From Streptomyces olivaceoviridis (GTDB lineage: Bacteria > Actinomycetota > Actinomycetes > Streptomycetales > Streptomycetaceae), in assembly GCF_014650115.1 (NCBI RefSeq), contig NZ_BMUI01000029.1:22744-86743 (forward strand): 64,000 bases of DNA. Direction: 5' to 3'. Position numbers and translations under genes: made by a program. This document shows, piece by piece, positions 15,252-24,800 of the stretch. Within the stretch, counting starts at the first letter, position 1, and each line of letters starts with the position of its first letter. Below the pieces are notes generated by a model, which saw nothing but the letters and a program-made list of their open reading frames with translations, made no database searches and was not told where the DNA came from.

Positions 15252-15487
15252 GCGCACTGACCAAGGCCAAGGGCTTCAAGAAGTCCAAGTCCGGTACGTA
15301 CCTGTCCATGGCCGCCACCGCGTTCGGCGCGGTCGGCGCCGCCAAGCAGATCAAGAAGGCCCGCGCCGAGAACGACACGCTGCGGCTCGTCGACGCCGTC
15401 GTCACCGCCGCCGGCATCGTCACCGGCCTCGCCATCCTCTACCGCGAGCTGAAGCGGCTGGGCGACGACGACGTCCTGCTGGGCTGA
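15248..15487 (+). CDS. small conserved-looking protein inside the gat operon
   Basis: A 79-residue protein starting with GTG that overlaps the gatA stop by 4 bp, so it is translationally coupled. It has a basic N-terminus (SALTKAKGFKKSKSG), two short hydrophobic stretches (around 18-30 and 49-66) and a charged KQIKKARAEND segment between them. It could be a small membrane-associated protein. I do not recognise a characterised family. Being inside gatCAB it may be co-expressed with the transamidosome; a direct role there is speculation. Confidence 0.8.
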   Translation: MSALTKAKGFKKSKSGTYLSMAATAFGAVGAAKQIKKARAENDTLRLVDAVVTAAGIVTGLAILYRELKRLGDDDVLLG

Positions 15488-15503
15488 GAGGGAAGTTTTC
15501 ACC

Positions 15504-17018
15504 GTGACCACCACGACCGACCTGGTGTCGTACGAGGACGCGCTGGCGTCGTACGACCCCGTCATGGGCCTTGAGGTCCATGTCGAACTCGGCACCAAGA
15601 CCAAGATGTTCTGCGGCTGCTCGACGACGCTCGGCGCCGACCCGAACAGCCAGACCTGCCCGGTCTGCCTCGGCCTGCCCGGCGCGCTCCCGGTCGTCAA
15701 CGCGACCGGCGTCGAGTCCGCGATCAGGATCGGTCTCGCGCTGAACTGCGAGATCGCCGAGTGGTGCCGCTTCGCCCGGAAGAACTACTTCTATCCGGAC
15801 ATGCCGAAGAACTTCCAGACCTCCCAGTACGACGAGCCGATCGCCTTCAACGGCTACCTCGACGTGCAGCTGGAGGACGGCGAGGTCTTCCGCGTGGAGA
15901 TCGAGCGCGCCCACATGGAGGAGGACACCGGCAAGTCGACGCACGTCGGCGGCGCCACCGGCCGTATCCACGGCGCGTCCCACTCCCTGCTGGACTACAA
16001 CCGCGCCGGCATCCCGCTGATCGAGATCGTCACCAAGCCGATCGTGGGCGCCGGCGAGCGCGCCCCCGAGGTGGCGAAGGCGTACGTCCGCGAGCTGCGC
16101 GAGCTGATCCGCGCGCTCGGCGTGTCCGAGGCCCGCATGGAGATGGGCCAGATGCGCTGCGACGTCAACCTGTCGCTGATGCCCAAGGGCGCCGACAAGT
16201 TCGGCACGCGCTCGGAGACGAAGAACGTCAACTCCCTGCGCTCGGTGGAGCGTGCGGCCCGCTTCGAGATCCAGCGGCACGCGGCCGTCCTCTCCGGCGG
16301 CGGCACGATCGTCCAGGAGACCCGCCACTTCCACGAGGACACCGGGTCCACGACCTCGGGCCGCGTGAAGGAGGAGGCCGAGGACTACCGGTACTTCCCG
16401 GAGCCCGACCTGGTGCCGGTCGCGCCCTCGCGCGAGTGGGTCGAGGAGATCCGCGCGGCGCTGCCCGAGCTGCCGCTGGCCCGGCGCACCCGGCTGCTGG
16501 CGGAGTGGGGCATCTCCGCGACCGACATGCAGGCGATCCTCAACGCCGGCGCGCTGGACCCGATCGTCGCCACCATCGACGCCGGTGCCGACGCGGCCTC
16601 CGCCCGCAAGTGGTGGATGGGCGAACTGGCGCGCAGCGCCAACGAGTCCGGCAAGGCGCTGGAGGAGCTGGCGATCACGCCGCAGCAGGTGGCCCGGGTC
16701 ACCGAGCTGGTCGCGAAGGGTGACCTGAACGACAAGCTGGCCCGCCAGGTCATCGAGGGCGTCCTCGCCGGCGAGGGCACCCCGGACGAGGTCGTCGACA
16801 AGCGCGGTCTGAAGGTCGTCTCCGACGACTCCGCGCTCGGCACGGCCGTCGACGAGGCCATCGCCGGCAACCCGGCCATCGCGGACAAGATCCGCGGCGG
16901 CAAGGTGGCCGCGGCCGGCGCCCTGGTCGGCGCGGTCATGAAGGCCACCCGCGGCCAGGCCGACGCGGCCCGCGTCAAGGAGCTGATCCTGGAGAAGCTG
17001 GGCGTCAGCGAGGGCTGA
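15504..17018 (+). CDS. gatB: Asp-tRNA(Asn)/Glu-tRNA(Gln) amidotransferase subunit GatB
   Basis: Binds the misacylated tRNA and phosphorylates the Glu or Asp side chain before amidation. The 504-residue protein shows GLEVHVEL, the zinc/ATP region MFCGCSTTLGADPNSQTCPVCLG, the DYNRAGIPLIEI block, YRYFPEPDL and a C-terminal YqeY-like tail domain. The GTG start follows GAGAGGGAAG. With gatC and gatA it forms the complete heterotrimer needed in bacteria lacking glutaminyl-tRNA synthetase. A strong hairpin ends the unit 12 bp after the stop. Confidence 0.96.
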   Translation: MTTTTDLVSYEDALASYDPVMGLEVHVELGTKTKMFCGCSTTLGADPNSQTCPVCLGLPGALPVVNATGVESAIRIGLALNCEIAEWCRFARKNYFYPDMPKNFQTSQYDEPIAFNGYLDVQLEDGEVFRVEIERAHMEEDTGKSTHVGGATGRIHGASHSLLDYNRAGIPLIEIVTKPIVGAGERAPEVAKAYVRELRELIRALGVSEARMEMGQMRCDVNLSLMPKGADKFGTRSETKNVNSLRSVERAARFEIQRHAAVLSGGGTIVQETRHFHEDTGSTTSGRVKEEAEDYRYFPEPDLVPVAPSREWVEEIRAALPELPLARRTRLLAEWGISATDMQAILNAGALDPIVATIDAGADAASARKWWMGELARSANESGKALEELAITPQQVARVTELVAKGDLNDKLARQVIEGVLAGEGTPDEVVDKRGLKVVSDDSALGTAVDEAIAGNPAIADKIRGGKVAAAGALVGAVMKATRGQADAARVKELILEKLGVSEG

Positions 17019-17030
17019 CAGCAGGCGGTG

Positions 17031-17063
17031 TACGGCCCCGGAGGGCGTTCCTCCGGGGCCGTA
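17031..17063. terminator. perfect 14-bp hairpin terminating gatB
   Basis: TACGGCCCCGGAGG pairs perfectly with CCTCCGGGGCCGTA across a 5-nt GCGTT loop, 12 bp after the gatB stop. There is no T-run. The symmetric stem could also stop transcription arriving from the opposite strand through the methyltransferase remnant. Confidence 0.85.
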
Positions 17064-17537
17064 CGGCCAGGTACGGCGTTCCCACGACCCGGGCGGACCC
17101 CAGCAGGCGCCCCTGGTCGGCGGTCAGCAGCTCCACCGGGTCGCGTGCCGGGCCGGCCATGAACTCGCTCGCCCACAGCCCGGGGTCCCAGTGGGCCGTG
17201 AGGTGCTCCGGCGGCTCGGCCCCGGCGATCTCCTCCCGCACCGACGGCCGGTCACATCCGCCTCGGCGAGGCGTACGGCGTTCTCGTCCGGCTTCACCCA
17301 CAGGTCGGCCGCGGTGACCTGGAGGCCGTACTCCCTGGCCGGGAAGACGGAGGTCATGGCCCGTCCGCAGCCGAGGTCGAGCACCCGGGCGCCGGGCGGC
17401 AGCCGGTCGAGGCGGAGCGCGGGCGCCGGCCATTCCAGCAGCCACGGCGCGTGCGGGCCCGGCTGATTCTCGGTGCAGCCGCGGGCACCGCCCCGCACCA
17501 GGATTTCCCGGCCGGGAACGGTACGCTCGCCCGCCAT
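17064..17537 (-). pseudogene. decayed SAM-dependent methyltransferase
   Basis: Remains of a class I methyltransferase. The N-terminal part is in one frame: EILVRGG, GPHAPWLLEWPA and motif I VLDLGCGRA, through LWVKPDENAVRLAEADV. The reading then shifts and resumes in another frame with EPPEHLTAHWDPGLW and later GRLLGSARVVG. The middle, containing motifs II-IV, is missing, and so is the WWRRHWE-type region expected before the C-terminus. The pattern needs at least two deletions and a frameshift. Its putative start at 17537 overlaps the start of the divergent membrane-protein gene. The motif comparison is from memory of the family. Confidence 0.7.
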
Positions 17538-17853
17538 GAGTGGACGCACCGATTCCGACATCGAGCCCCCGATAACCGAGGAGCCGGAGGGGTACGTCGA
17601 GGACGCCCGGCGGGCCCGGCGGGCCCGGTGGACCGCGGCCGGAACCGGAGCGCTCCTGTGCCTCGCGGGACTCGCCGCCTCCCTGCTGCGGCTCACCGGG
17701 TCAGCGCCCGCCCGCGTGCCCGCGGCCTACGCCCTCGGCTCCGCCGTCTGCGCGCTCGCGGCGCTGCTCGGCTCCAAGGGCCGTACCCGCAGAGCCCTGT
17801 GGCTGCTCATCGCGGGGACGATGGTCATGGCGTTCGGTGACCAGTTCGACTGA
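17536..17853 (+). CDS. small membrane protein of unknown function
   Basis: A 105-residue protein with an acidic N-terminus (SDIEPPITEEPEGYVED), a basic RRARRARW stretch and three hydrophobic segments (around 35-50, 57-77 and 83-100). The topology is a cytoplasmic head plus a small membrane bundle. TACGCT lies 8 nt before the ATG, suggesting a near-leaderless message. Its start codon overlaps that of the decayed methyltransferase on the other strand. I recognise no characterised family. Confidence 0.75.
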   Translation: MSGRTDSDIEPPITEEPEGYVEDARRARRARWTAAGTGALLCLAGLAASLLRLTGSAPARVPAAYALGSAVCALAALLGSKGRTRRALWLLIAGTMVMAFGDQFD

Positions 17854-17961
17854 CATGCCTTCAGTTCGGCTGCCCTCCCGACGCGTTCTTTGTGGAGTGT
17901 CCGGTTTATTGACGTTTGTTCCCGGCGAAGGATGCACACATCGTCTTCCGGGAGCACGTCG

Positions 17962-20193
17962 GTGGCAGACCTCGCGCGGTGGTGTGTCAGGCACCGCCTG
18001 ATCGCCGTCCTGCTGTGGCTCCTCGCCTTCGGCGGGGTCACCGCGGGCGCCGCCCTGGCCGGTTCGGCGTACTCGAACGACTACGAGGTCCCCGGCACCG
18101 AGTCCGGCCGCGCGACCCGGCTGCTCAAGGAGGGCTTCCCGGGGCTGGGCGGGGACAGCGACACCGTCGTCTGGCACACCGTCACCGGCACGGTCCGCGC
18201 GGCCGACGTCGAGCGGACCATGGCGGGCACCCTGCGCCGGATCGCCGCACTGCCCGGCGTGGCCTCGGTGTCCGGCCCCTACGGCGGCCAGGGCGCCCAC
18301 CGGATCAGCGCCGACGGCCACACGGCCTACGCCACCGTCACCTTCGCACGGCAGGCCGGCGACATCGCCGGGGCCGAGGCGCGGGCCGTCGTGCGCACCG
18401 CCAAGGCCGCGGCGGACGAGGGACTCCGGGTGGAGCTGGGCGGCACCGCCATCGGGCTCACCGAGTCCGCGCGCGGGCACACCGCCGAGGCGGTCGGGGT
18501 GCTCGTCGCCGCCGTCGTGCTGTTCCTCGCCTTCGGTTCGCTCGCCGCCTCCCTGCTGCCGATCGCCACCGCGCTGGTCGGCGTCGGCACCGCGTACGCC
18601 GGCATCGGGCTGCTCGGACACCTCATGACGGTCGCCGACTTCGCGCCCATGCTCGGCATGCTGATCGGTCTCGGCGTGGGCATCGACTACGCGCTGTTCA
18701 TCGTGACGAGACACCGGCGCGGCCTGAAGCGCGGCCTGAGCGTCCCGGAGGCCGCCGCGCACGCCGTGGCCACCACCGGGCGCGCGGTCGTCTTCGCGGG
18801 TGCGACGGTGTGCATCGCCCTGCTGGGGATGCTGATACTGCGGCTGGGCTTCCTCGACGGGGTCGCCGTGGCCGCCTGTCTGACGGTCGCGCTCACCGTC
18901 GCGGCCTCCGTGACGCTGCTGCCCGCCCTGCTGTCGTACCTCGGCCCGCACGCCCTCAGCCGGCGCGAACGGCGCCGGCTCGCCGAGCACGGGCCGCGCC
19001 CGGAACTGCCCACCGGCCTCGCCGCCCGCTGGTCGGCGCTGGTCGAACGCCACCCCCGGCTGCTCGGTTCGCTCGCCCTCGTGGTCGTCGCCGTGCTCGC
19101 CCTGCCGGCCCTCTCCCTCCGCCTCGGCACCTCCGACCAGGGCAACGACCCCCGCACCTCCACCACCCGCCAGGCCTACGACCTGCTCGCGGCGGGCTTC
19201 GGACCCGGCGTGAACGGGCCGCTGACACTCGTCACACGCGTGGACGGCGGCGACGGCAAACTCGCCCTCGACAACCTCGACACCACCCTGCGCGCCACCC
19301 CGGGCGTCGCCTCCGTCACCCCGGTCACCTACGCCACCGGCGGGGACACCGCGTACCTCACCGTCGTGCCCGAGTCCGCGCCGCAGTCCCGGGACACCAG
19401 CGCTCTCGTGGACCGGCTGCGCACCGGCGTGCTCCCGCGCGCGGAGCGCGGCACCTCGCTCGCCGTACAGGTGGGCGGCGTCACCGCGGGCTACGACGAC
19501 TTCGCGGGAGTGATCGTCGGCAAACTGCCGCTGTTCGTCGGCGCGGTCGTCGGGTTCGGCTGCCTCCTGCTGCTCGTCGCCTTCCGCTCGCTGGGCATCC
19601 CCCTGAAGGCCGCCGCCATGAACGTCGCCGCCGTCGCCGCCGCGTTCGGCGTCGTCGTCGCCGTCTTCCAGTGGGGCTGGGGCAGCGAACCGCTCGGCCT
19701 CGGCCGCGCGGGCCCCATCGAGCCCTTCCTGCCCGTGATCATGGTCTCGGTGCTCTTCGGGCTCTCCATGGACTACCAGGTCTTCCTGGTCAGCCGGATG
19801 TACGAGGAGTGGCTGGACACCGGCGACAACCGGCGCGCCGTCCGCGTGGGCCTCGCCGAGACCACCCGGGTGATCAACTCCGCCGCGGTCATCATGATCT
19901 CGGTCTTCCTCGCCTTCGTGCTCAGCGGCGACCGCGTCATCGCCCTGTTCGGCATCGCGCTCGCCTCCGCCGTGGCCATCGACGCCTTCGTCCTGCGTAC
20001 GCTGCTCGTGCCCGCCCTGATGCATCTGCTCGGCGCCGCCAACTGGTGGCTGCCCGGCTGGCTGGAGCGCCGCCTGCCGCGCCTCGGCATCGAGCCGTCC
20101 GGGCGCCGCCCGGGGCGGGACGGGCTCGGCCGGGTCCCGGCGCACGAACCACGGAAGGAAGAACGGCAGGATGTACGCGATATCGCTCGGTGA
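17962..20193 (+). CDS. MMPL family RND-type transporter
   Basis: A 743-residue inner-membrane transporter of the MMPL family, with about 12 membrane helices in two repeats separated by two large extracytoplasmic loops. Each half carries the MMPL proton-relay signature: GVGIDYALF in the first and GLSMDYQVF in the second. These proteins export lipids, pigments or drugs; the cargo here is unknown. I choose the GTG at 17962 (VADLARWCVRH, typical family start), which has GGAG 7 nt upstream; an in-frame ATG at 17932 is possible. The 3' end overlaps the acetyltransferase gene by 23 bp, so the two are co-transcribed. Confidence 0.9.
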   Translation: MADLARWCVRHRLIAVLLWLLAFGGVTAGAALAGSAYSNDYEVPGTESGRATRLLKEGFPGLGGDSDTVVWHTVTGTVRAADVERTMAGTLRRIAALPGVASVSGPYGGQGAHRISADGHTAYATVTFARQAGDIAGAEARAVVRTAKAAADEGLRVELGGTAIGLTESARGHTAEAVGVLVAAVVLFLAFGSLAASLLPIATALVGVGTAYAGIGLLGHLMTVADFAPMLGMLIGLGVGIDYALFIVTRHRRGLKRGLSVPEAAAHAVATTGRAVVFAGATVCIALLGMLILRLGFLDGVAVAACLTVALTVAASVTLLPALLSYLGPHALSRRERRRLAEHGPRPELPTGLAARWSALVERHPRLLGSLALVVVAVLALPALSLRLGTSDQGNDPRTSTTRQAYDLLAAGFGPGVNGPLTLVTRVDGGDGKLALDNLDTTLRATPGVASVTPVTYATGGDTAYLTVVPESAPQSRDTSALVDRLRTGVLPRAERGTSLAVQVGGVTAGYDDFAGVIVGKLPLFVGAVVGFGCLLLLVAFRSLGIPLKAAAMNVAAVAAAFGVVVAVFQWGWGSEPLGLGRAGPIEPFLPVIMVSVLFGLSMDYQVFLVSRMYEEWLDTGDNRRAVRVGLAETTRVINSAAVIMISVFLAFVLSGDRVIALFGIALASAVAIDAFVLRTLLVPALMHLLGAANWWLPGWLERRLPRLGIEPSGRRPGRDGLGRVPAHEPRKEERQDVRDIAR

Positions 20194-20743
20194 CGACGCC
20201 GAACTGCGGCCACTGGAGGTCTGGCACGCGCAGGACCTGCTCGCCAACATCGACCGCGGGCGGGAGTTCATCGGCCGGCACGTCGGTCTGGCGGACGTGG
20301 TCTCCGACCTCGACGGCGCCCGTGGCTGGCTGAAGGCGTACGCCGACAAGCGCGCCGCCGACGCCGGCGGCCTGCACGGCATCTGGCTGGACGGCACGCT
20401 CGTCGGCGGCCTGCTGTTCCGCGTCTGGGACACCCCGGGCGGGGTCTGCGAGGCCGGCTGCTGGCTGGAGCCGGCCGCGGCCGGGCGCGGGCTGGTCACG
20501 CGCGGGATGCGGGTGCTGCTCGACTGGGCCTTCGGGGAGCGCGGCATGCACCGGGTGGAGTGGCAGGTGTCCTCGGCCAACGAGCCGAGCATCAACGTGG
20601 CCCGGCGGCTCGGCATGACGCGTGAGGGCGTGCTCCGCGAGAACTACCGGCGCCGGGGTGTGCGCACCAGCACCGAGATCTGGTCGGTGCTCGCGCCCGA
20701 GTGGCGTGCGGCACGCGCGCGTACCGCGCACGACGATCATTAA
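20171..20743 (+). CDS. GNAT family N-acetyltransferase (RimJ/RimL-like)
   Basis: A 190-residue acetyl-CoA-dependent acetyltransferase of the RimJ/RimL subgroup. The C-terminal core contains AAAGRGLVTRGM, the acetyl-CoA pyrophosphate loop. It is followed by HRVEWQVSSANEPSINVARRLG and GVLRENYR, typical of enzymes that acetylate the N-terminus of ribosomal proteins or small amines. It starts inside the 3' end of the MMPL gene and has GGAAGGAAGAACGGCAGG before its ATG. Substrate unknown; the overlap hints at a shared regulation with the exporter. Confidence 0.86.
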   Translation: MYAISLGDDAELRPLEVWHAQDLLANIDRGREFIGRHVGLADVVSDLDGARGWLKAYADKRAADAGGLHGIWLDGTLVGGLLFRVWDTPGGVCEAGCWLEPAAAGRGLVTRGMRVLLDWAFGERGMHRVEWQVSSANEPSINVARRLGMTREGVLRENYRRRGVRTSTEIWSVLAPEWRAARARTAHDDH

Positions 20744-20778
20744 GAGACCTCTCAGACAGCGTCCGTACGGTGCCAGGT

Positions 20779-21378
20779 ATGGCAACGAAGACAGCGGAAG
20801 GCGCGACGGGCGGCACTGAGGCCGGCACCGAGGCGCGCAAGGACGACGAGACGACGACGGCCGGTCTTGCCGAGGAGCAGACAGCCGAGGAGCAGGCCGC
20901 CGGGGAGCAGGTCCCCGAGGAGGCCGCGGAAGCCGACGGCGGCGAGGCGGGCGATGCGACGGAAGCCGCCGGTGGCAAGGCGCCCTCCGGGGTCGGCCAG
21001 GGGGCCGGCGCCGTCGTCTCGGCGGCGCTGGGCCTGGTCTCGCTCAGCGGCGGCTGGATCGGCACCGTCGCGTCCGCGCGCGAACAGCTCGTCGGCCAGC
21101 TCCGGACGTCCTCCACCGCGAGCGTCGCCACGCAGATCAAGGAGGTATACGGCGACGCCTGGCACACCACCGCCCTGTGGGCCGGCCTGTTCGCGCTGGC
21201 CGCGCTCATCACCGGCGTGGTCGTGCTGGCCCGTCCCGCGTTCGGCACGCCCGGCCGCCCGCAGGCCGCGTGGATCAAGTCGGTCGCCTGGGCGGGCGTC
21301 TCGCTCGGCGTCATCGGACTGCTGCTCGCCGTCCTGAAGTACTCCGACGCCCTGCTCGGCCTGCCCTCGACCGGCTGA
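20779..21378 (+). CDS. membrane protein with acidic disordered N-terminus
   Basis: A 199-residue protein. The first 75 residues are Glu/Ala/Gly/Thr-rich with no hydrophobic residue clusters, so probably disordered and cytoplasmic. Three membrane segments follow (about 78-97, 133-156 and 172-191). Nothing identifies a biochemical activity. A perfect 15-bp hairpin ends the gene. The start MATKTAEG is the first ATG in the frame with normal codon use. Confidence 0.75.
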   Translation: MATKTAEGATGGTEAGTEARKDDETTTAGLAEEQTAEEQAAGEQVPEEAAEADGGEAGDATEAAGGKAPSGVGQGAGAVVSAALGLVSLSGGWIGTVASAREQLVGQLRTSSTASVATQIKEVYGDAWHTTALWAGLFALAALITGVVVLARPAFGTPGRPQAAWIKSVAWAGVSLGVIGLLLAVLKYSDALLGLPSTG

Positions 21379-21404
21379 GAGGGCGCCGGGGACCCACAAG
21401 CTTG

Positions 21405-21453
21405 AGGGGCCTTAGGGCGCGCGTGAGCGACTCGCCGCCGCCCTAAGGCCCCT
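21405..21453. terminator. 15-bp perfect hairpin terminator
   Basis: AGGGGCCTTAGGGCG (21405-21419) pairs with CGCCCTAAGGCCCCT (21439-21453) across a 19-nt loop, 26 bp after the stop of the preceding gene. The CCTTAGG core on each arm is notable. No T-run follows. Confidence 0.75.
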
Positions 21454-21584
21454 TACGCGCGCGTGCGGCCCGCCGGCCGCCCGAAGATGCGGCACTCTCC
21501 CGATGTGGCGGACCCGTCTGGGAGACGAGGGTGGAGGCGTCGCGGAAAGCGGCACACGACACCGTCTCTCCCGAAGGACCCGCC

Positions 21585-21776
21585 ATGTACGCCCTCGAAC
21601 TCCACCGCCTCCGCTCCGCCGAGCTGCGTCGCACGGCCCAGGAGGACCGTCTGGCCCGCGAGGCCGTGCGGTCCCGTCGCGCCGCCCGCCGCGCCGAGCC
21701 CGTCGGCGACGGTGCCCCGGCCGCCGAGTCGCATACCGGCCGCCCCCGCCGGCAGCGGCTGCCACGCACCGCGTGA
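21585..21776 (+). CDS. small Arg-rich protein
   Basis: A 63-residue basic protein, MYALELHRLRSAELRRTAQ at its start, followed by an Arg/Ala helix-forming stretch and a Gly/Arg-rich tail. CCGAAGGA lies 7 nt before the ATG, a reasonable ribosome site. No hydrophobic segment is present. Similar small Arg-rich proteins are common in Streptomyces, without assigned function. Codon bias is normal for the frame. Confidence 0.65.
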   Translation: MYALELHRLRSAELRRTAQEDRLAREAVRSRRAARRAEPVGDGAPAAESHTGRPRRQRLPRTA

Positions 21777-21883
21777 CCCTGCCGTCCGCCGGTTCGGCAC
21801 CGCCGGCCATCGGTACGACCATCACACAGGGGCTGTGGAAAACCGGTGCCGGGCCGTTCCGGTCCCGTGCGATGCTCGGGCCC

Positions 21884-24800
21884 GTGGAGAACAGGTCCGT
21901 CAGTCCCGTGTTCGTCGGCCGCACCGACGAGTTGGACACGCTGAACGACGCGCTCGCCCGTGCCGCCGCGGCCGAGCCGCAGGCGCTGCTGCTCGGCGGC
22001 GAGGCGGGCGTGGGCAAGACCCGCCTCGTGGAGGAGTTCGCCACCGCCGCCGCCCGGCGCGGCGCCGTAGTCGCCGTCGGCGGCTGTGTGGAGATCGGCG
22101 CGGACGGGCTGCCGTTCGCCCCCTTCTCCGCCGCGCTGCGCGCCCTGCGCGACGCCCTGCCCGAGGAGTTCGCCGCCGCGGCGGCCGGCCAGGAGGAGGA
22201 ACTGGCCCGGCTGCTGCCCGACCTCGGCGAGGCCGGCACGGGCCGCCACGACGAACAGGGCACGGCCCGCCTGTTCGAACTCACCGCCCGGCTGCTGGAA
22301 GGGATCGCCGCCGGGCAGAGCGTCGTCCTCGTCCTGGAGGACCTGCACTGGGCCGACGCCTCCACCCGCCACCTCCTCGCCTACCTCTTCCGCACCCTGC
22401 GCGCCGGCCGCCTCCTCGTGCTGGCCACCTACCGCTCCGACGACATCCACCGCCGCCACCCGCTGCGCCCGCTGCTCGCCGAACTGGACCGGCTGCGCAC
22501 CGTCCGCCGCATCGAACTCGCCCGCTTCACCCGCGAGGAGGCCGGCCGCCAGATCGCGGGCATCCTCGCCGTCGAACCCGACCCGGCCCAGGTGGACGAG
22601 ATCTACGCACGCTCCGACGGCAACGCCTTCTTCATCGAGGAACTCGCCGTCGCCGCCACGGCGGGCGACTGCACCGGCCTCACCGACTCCCTGCGCGACC
22701 TGCTCCTCGTCCGGGTCGAAGCCCTGCCCGAGAGCGCCCAGAAGGTCGCCCGGACCGTCGCCGAGGGCGGCTCCACGGTGGAGTACCGGCTGATCGCCGC
22801 CGTGGCCCGGCTCGCCGAGGACGACCTCATCGAGGCGCTGCGGGCCGCCGTCGGTGCCCACATCCTCACCGCCACCCGGACCGGCGACGGCTACCGCTTC
22901 CGGCACTCCCTGGTCCGCGAGGCCGTCGCCGACGATCTGCTGCCCGGCGAACGCTCCCGGCTCAACCGCCGCTACGCCGAGGCCCTGGAGGCCGACCCGA
23001 CGCTGGTCCCGGCCGACGCCCGCGTGATGCGCCTGGCCAGCTACTGGTACCACGCCCACGACCCCGCGAAGGCGCTGCCCGCCGTCCTGTCCGCCGCCGT
23101 CGTCGCCCGCCGCCGGCACGCCTACACCGAGCAACTGCGGCTGCTGGAGCGGGCGATGGAGCTGTGGGACAGCGCGCCCGAGGAGATCCGCTCCGCCCTG
23201 CGCCCGGTCGACTACGCCGAGGTCTATCCCCCGTGCGGCTGCGACCCGGCCACCACACCGCTGCGCTACCTCGATCTGCTGGCCGAGGCTGCCGTGGCGG
23301 GCCGTTTCGGCGGTGAGCGCGAACGCGCCCTGAAGATAACCAAGCGGGCCCTGCGCCTCCTGGAGGAGGAGCCGGACCCGCTGCGCGCCGCCTGGTTCTG
23401 GGTGCAGCGCTCCCGGCTGGTCCAGGCCATGGCGCGCGGCGACGGCCGGCAGGAACTGGCCACCGCCCAGGACCTGGTGCGCGGACTGCCGCCGTCCGAG
23501 GTGCACGCGGAGGTACTGGCGGTCGCCGCCAGCTGGTCCATGCAGCGCCGGCCGGGCCCCGAAGCCCTGGCCGCCGCCGAGCGGGCCGTGGAGTACGCCC
23601 ACATGGTCGGCGCCCGCGAGACCGAGCTGGACGCCCGCCTCACCCTGGGCGGGCTGACCGCGGAGGCCGGTGCGCCCCAGGCCGGTCTCGCCGAGATGCG
23701 GCAGGTGCTGCGGGACACCCGCGCGGAGGGCATGCACCAGGTCGCGGCCCGCGCCTACGTGAACCTGCCGTCCGTGTTGCAGAGCGTCGGCCGGGACCGG
23801 GAGGCCGTCCCCCTGCTGCGCGAGGGCATCGAGTTCTGCCGCGCGTACGGGCTGCTGGACTCCGGGGTGTGGATGTGGGGCAACCTGTCCGAGGCGCTGT
23901 ACTCGCTCGGCCAGTGGCAGGAGGCCGCCGAGGCCGCCGCGCACGCCACCCGGGTCGGCCACGGCGCCATGCCCCGTGGCGCTGGCGCCCTGTCGCAGGC
24001 CCACCTCGCCCTCGCCCGCGGCGACCTCGCCGAGGCCGGCCGGCACCTCGCCGCCGCCCGCGCCTGGTACGGCACCCATGACCCGATGCCCCAGCAGTCC
24101 CTGCCCGTGGCCCGCATCGTCCTCGGGGTCGCCGCCGCCGAGGGCCGGATCACCGACGCCCGCGCGGCACTGCTCCCGGCCCTGGACGCCGGCTTCCCGC
24201 CCGGCACCCACCGTTACGGCTGGCCGCTGTTGCTGGCCGCCGCCACCGCCGAGGCCGACGCCCGCACCCTGCCCGCCGCCCTGCCCGGCCGCGCCGAGAC
24301 CCTCGACCGCCTCTCGGCGGCCGTACGGACCCTCACCACCGGCGTCCCGCTCTGGCAGGCATACGGCCAGTGGACCCGCGCCGAACTGCTCCGCGCGGAG
24401 GGCCGGGACACCGCCGACACCTGGTCCCCGGTCGTCACCGCCTTCGAGTGCCTGGACCGGCCCTACGCCCTCGCCCGGGTCCGCCACCGCCTCGCCGCGG
24501 TGCTGCTGGCCGAGGGCGGCGACGACGAGCGCGAGCGCGCGGTGGAACTGCTCCGGCTGGCCGGGGCGGTCGCCGCCCACCTCGGCGCGCGCCCCCTCGC
24601 CGACGCCGTCGCCCGGCTCGCCCAGCGCGCCCGCCTCACCCTGACCGGCGCCGCCCGCCGGGCCCCCGCCGACCCGGCCGCCGCGCTCGGCCTCACCAGT
24701 CGCGAACGGGACGTCCTGCGCCTGGTCGCGGCCGGCCGCACCAACCGTCAGATAGCGGCGGAACTGTTCATCTCCCCGAAGACCGCGAGCGTCCACGTCT

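Noticed and set aside
17701..20616. 971-residue minus-strand ORF opposite the MMPL transporter
   Set aside because: Shadow frame of a clear MMPL gene; low-complexity Asp/Gly/Gln composition and no family motif.
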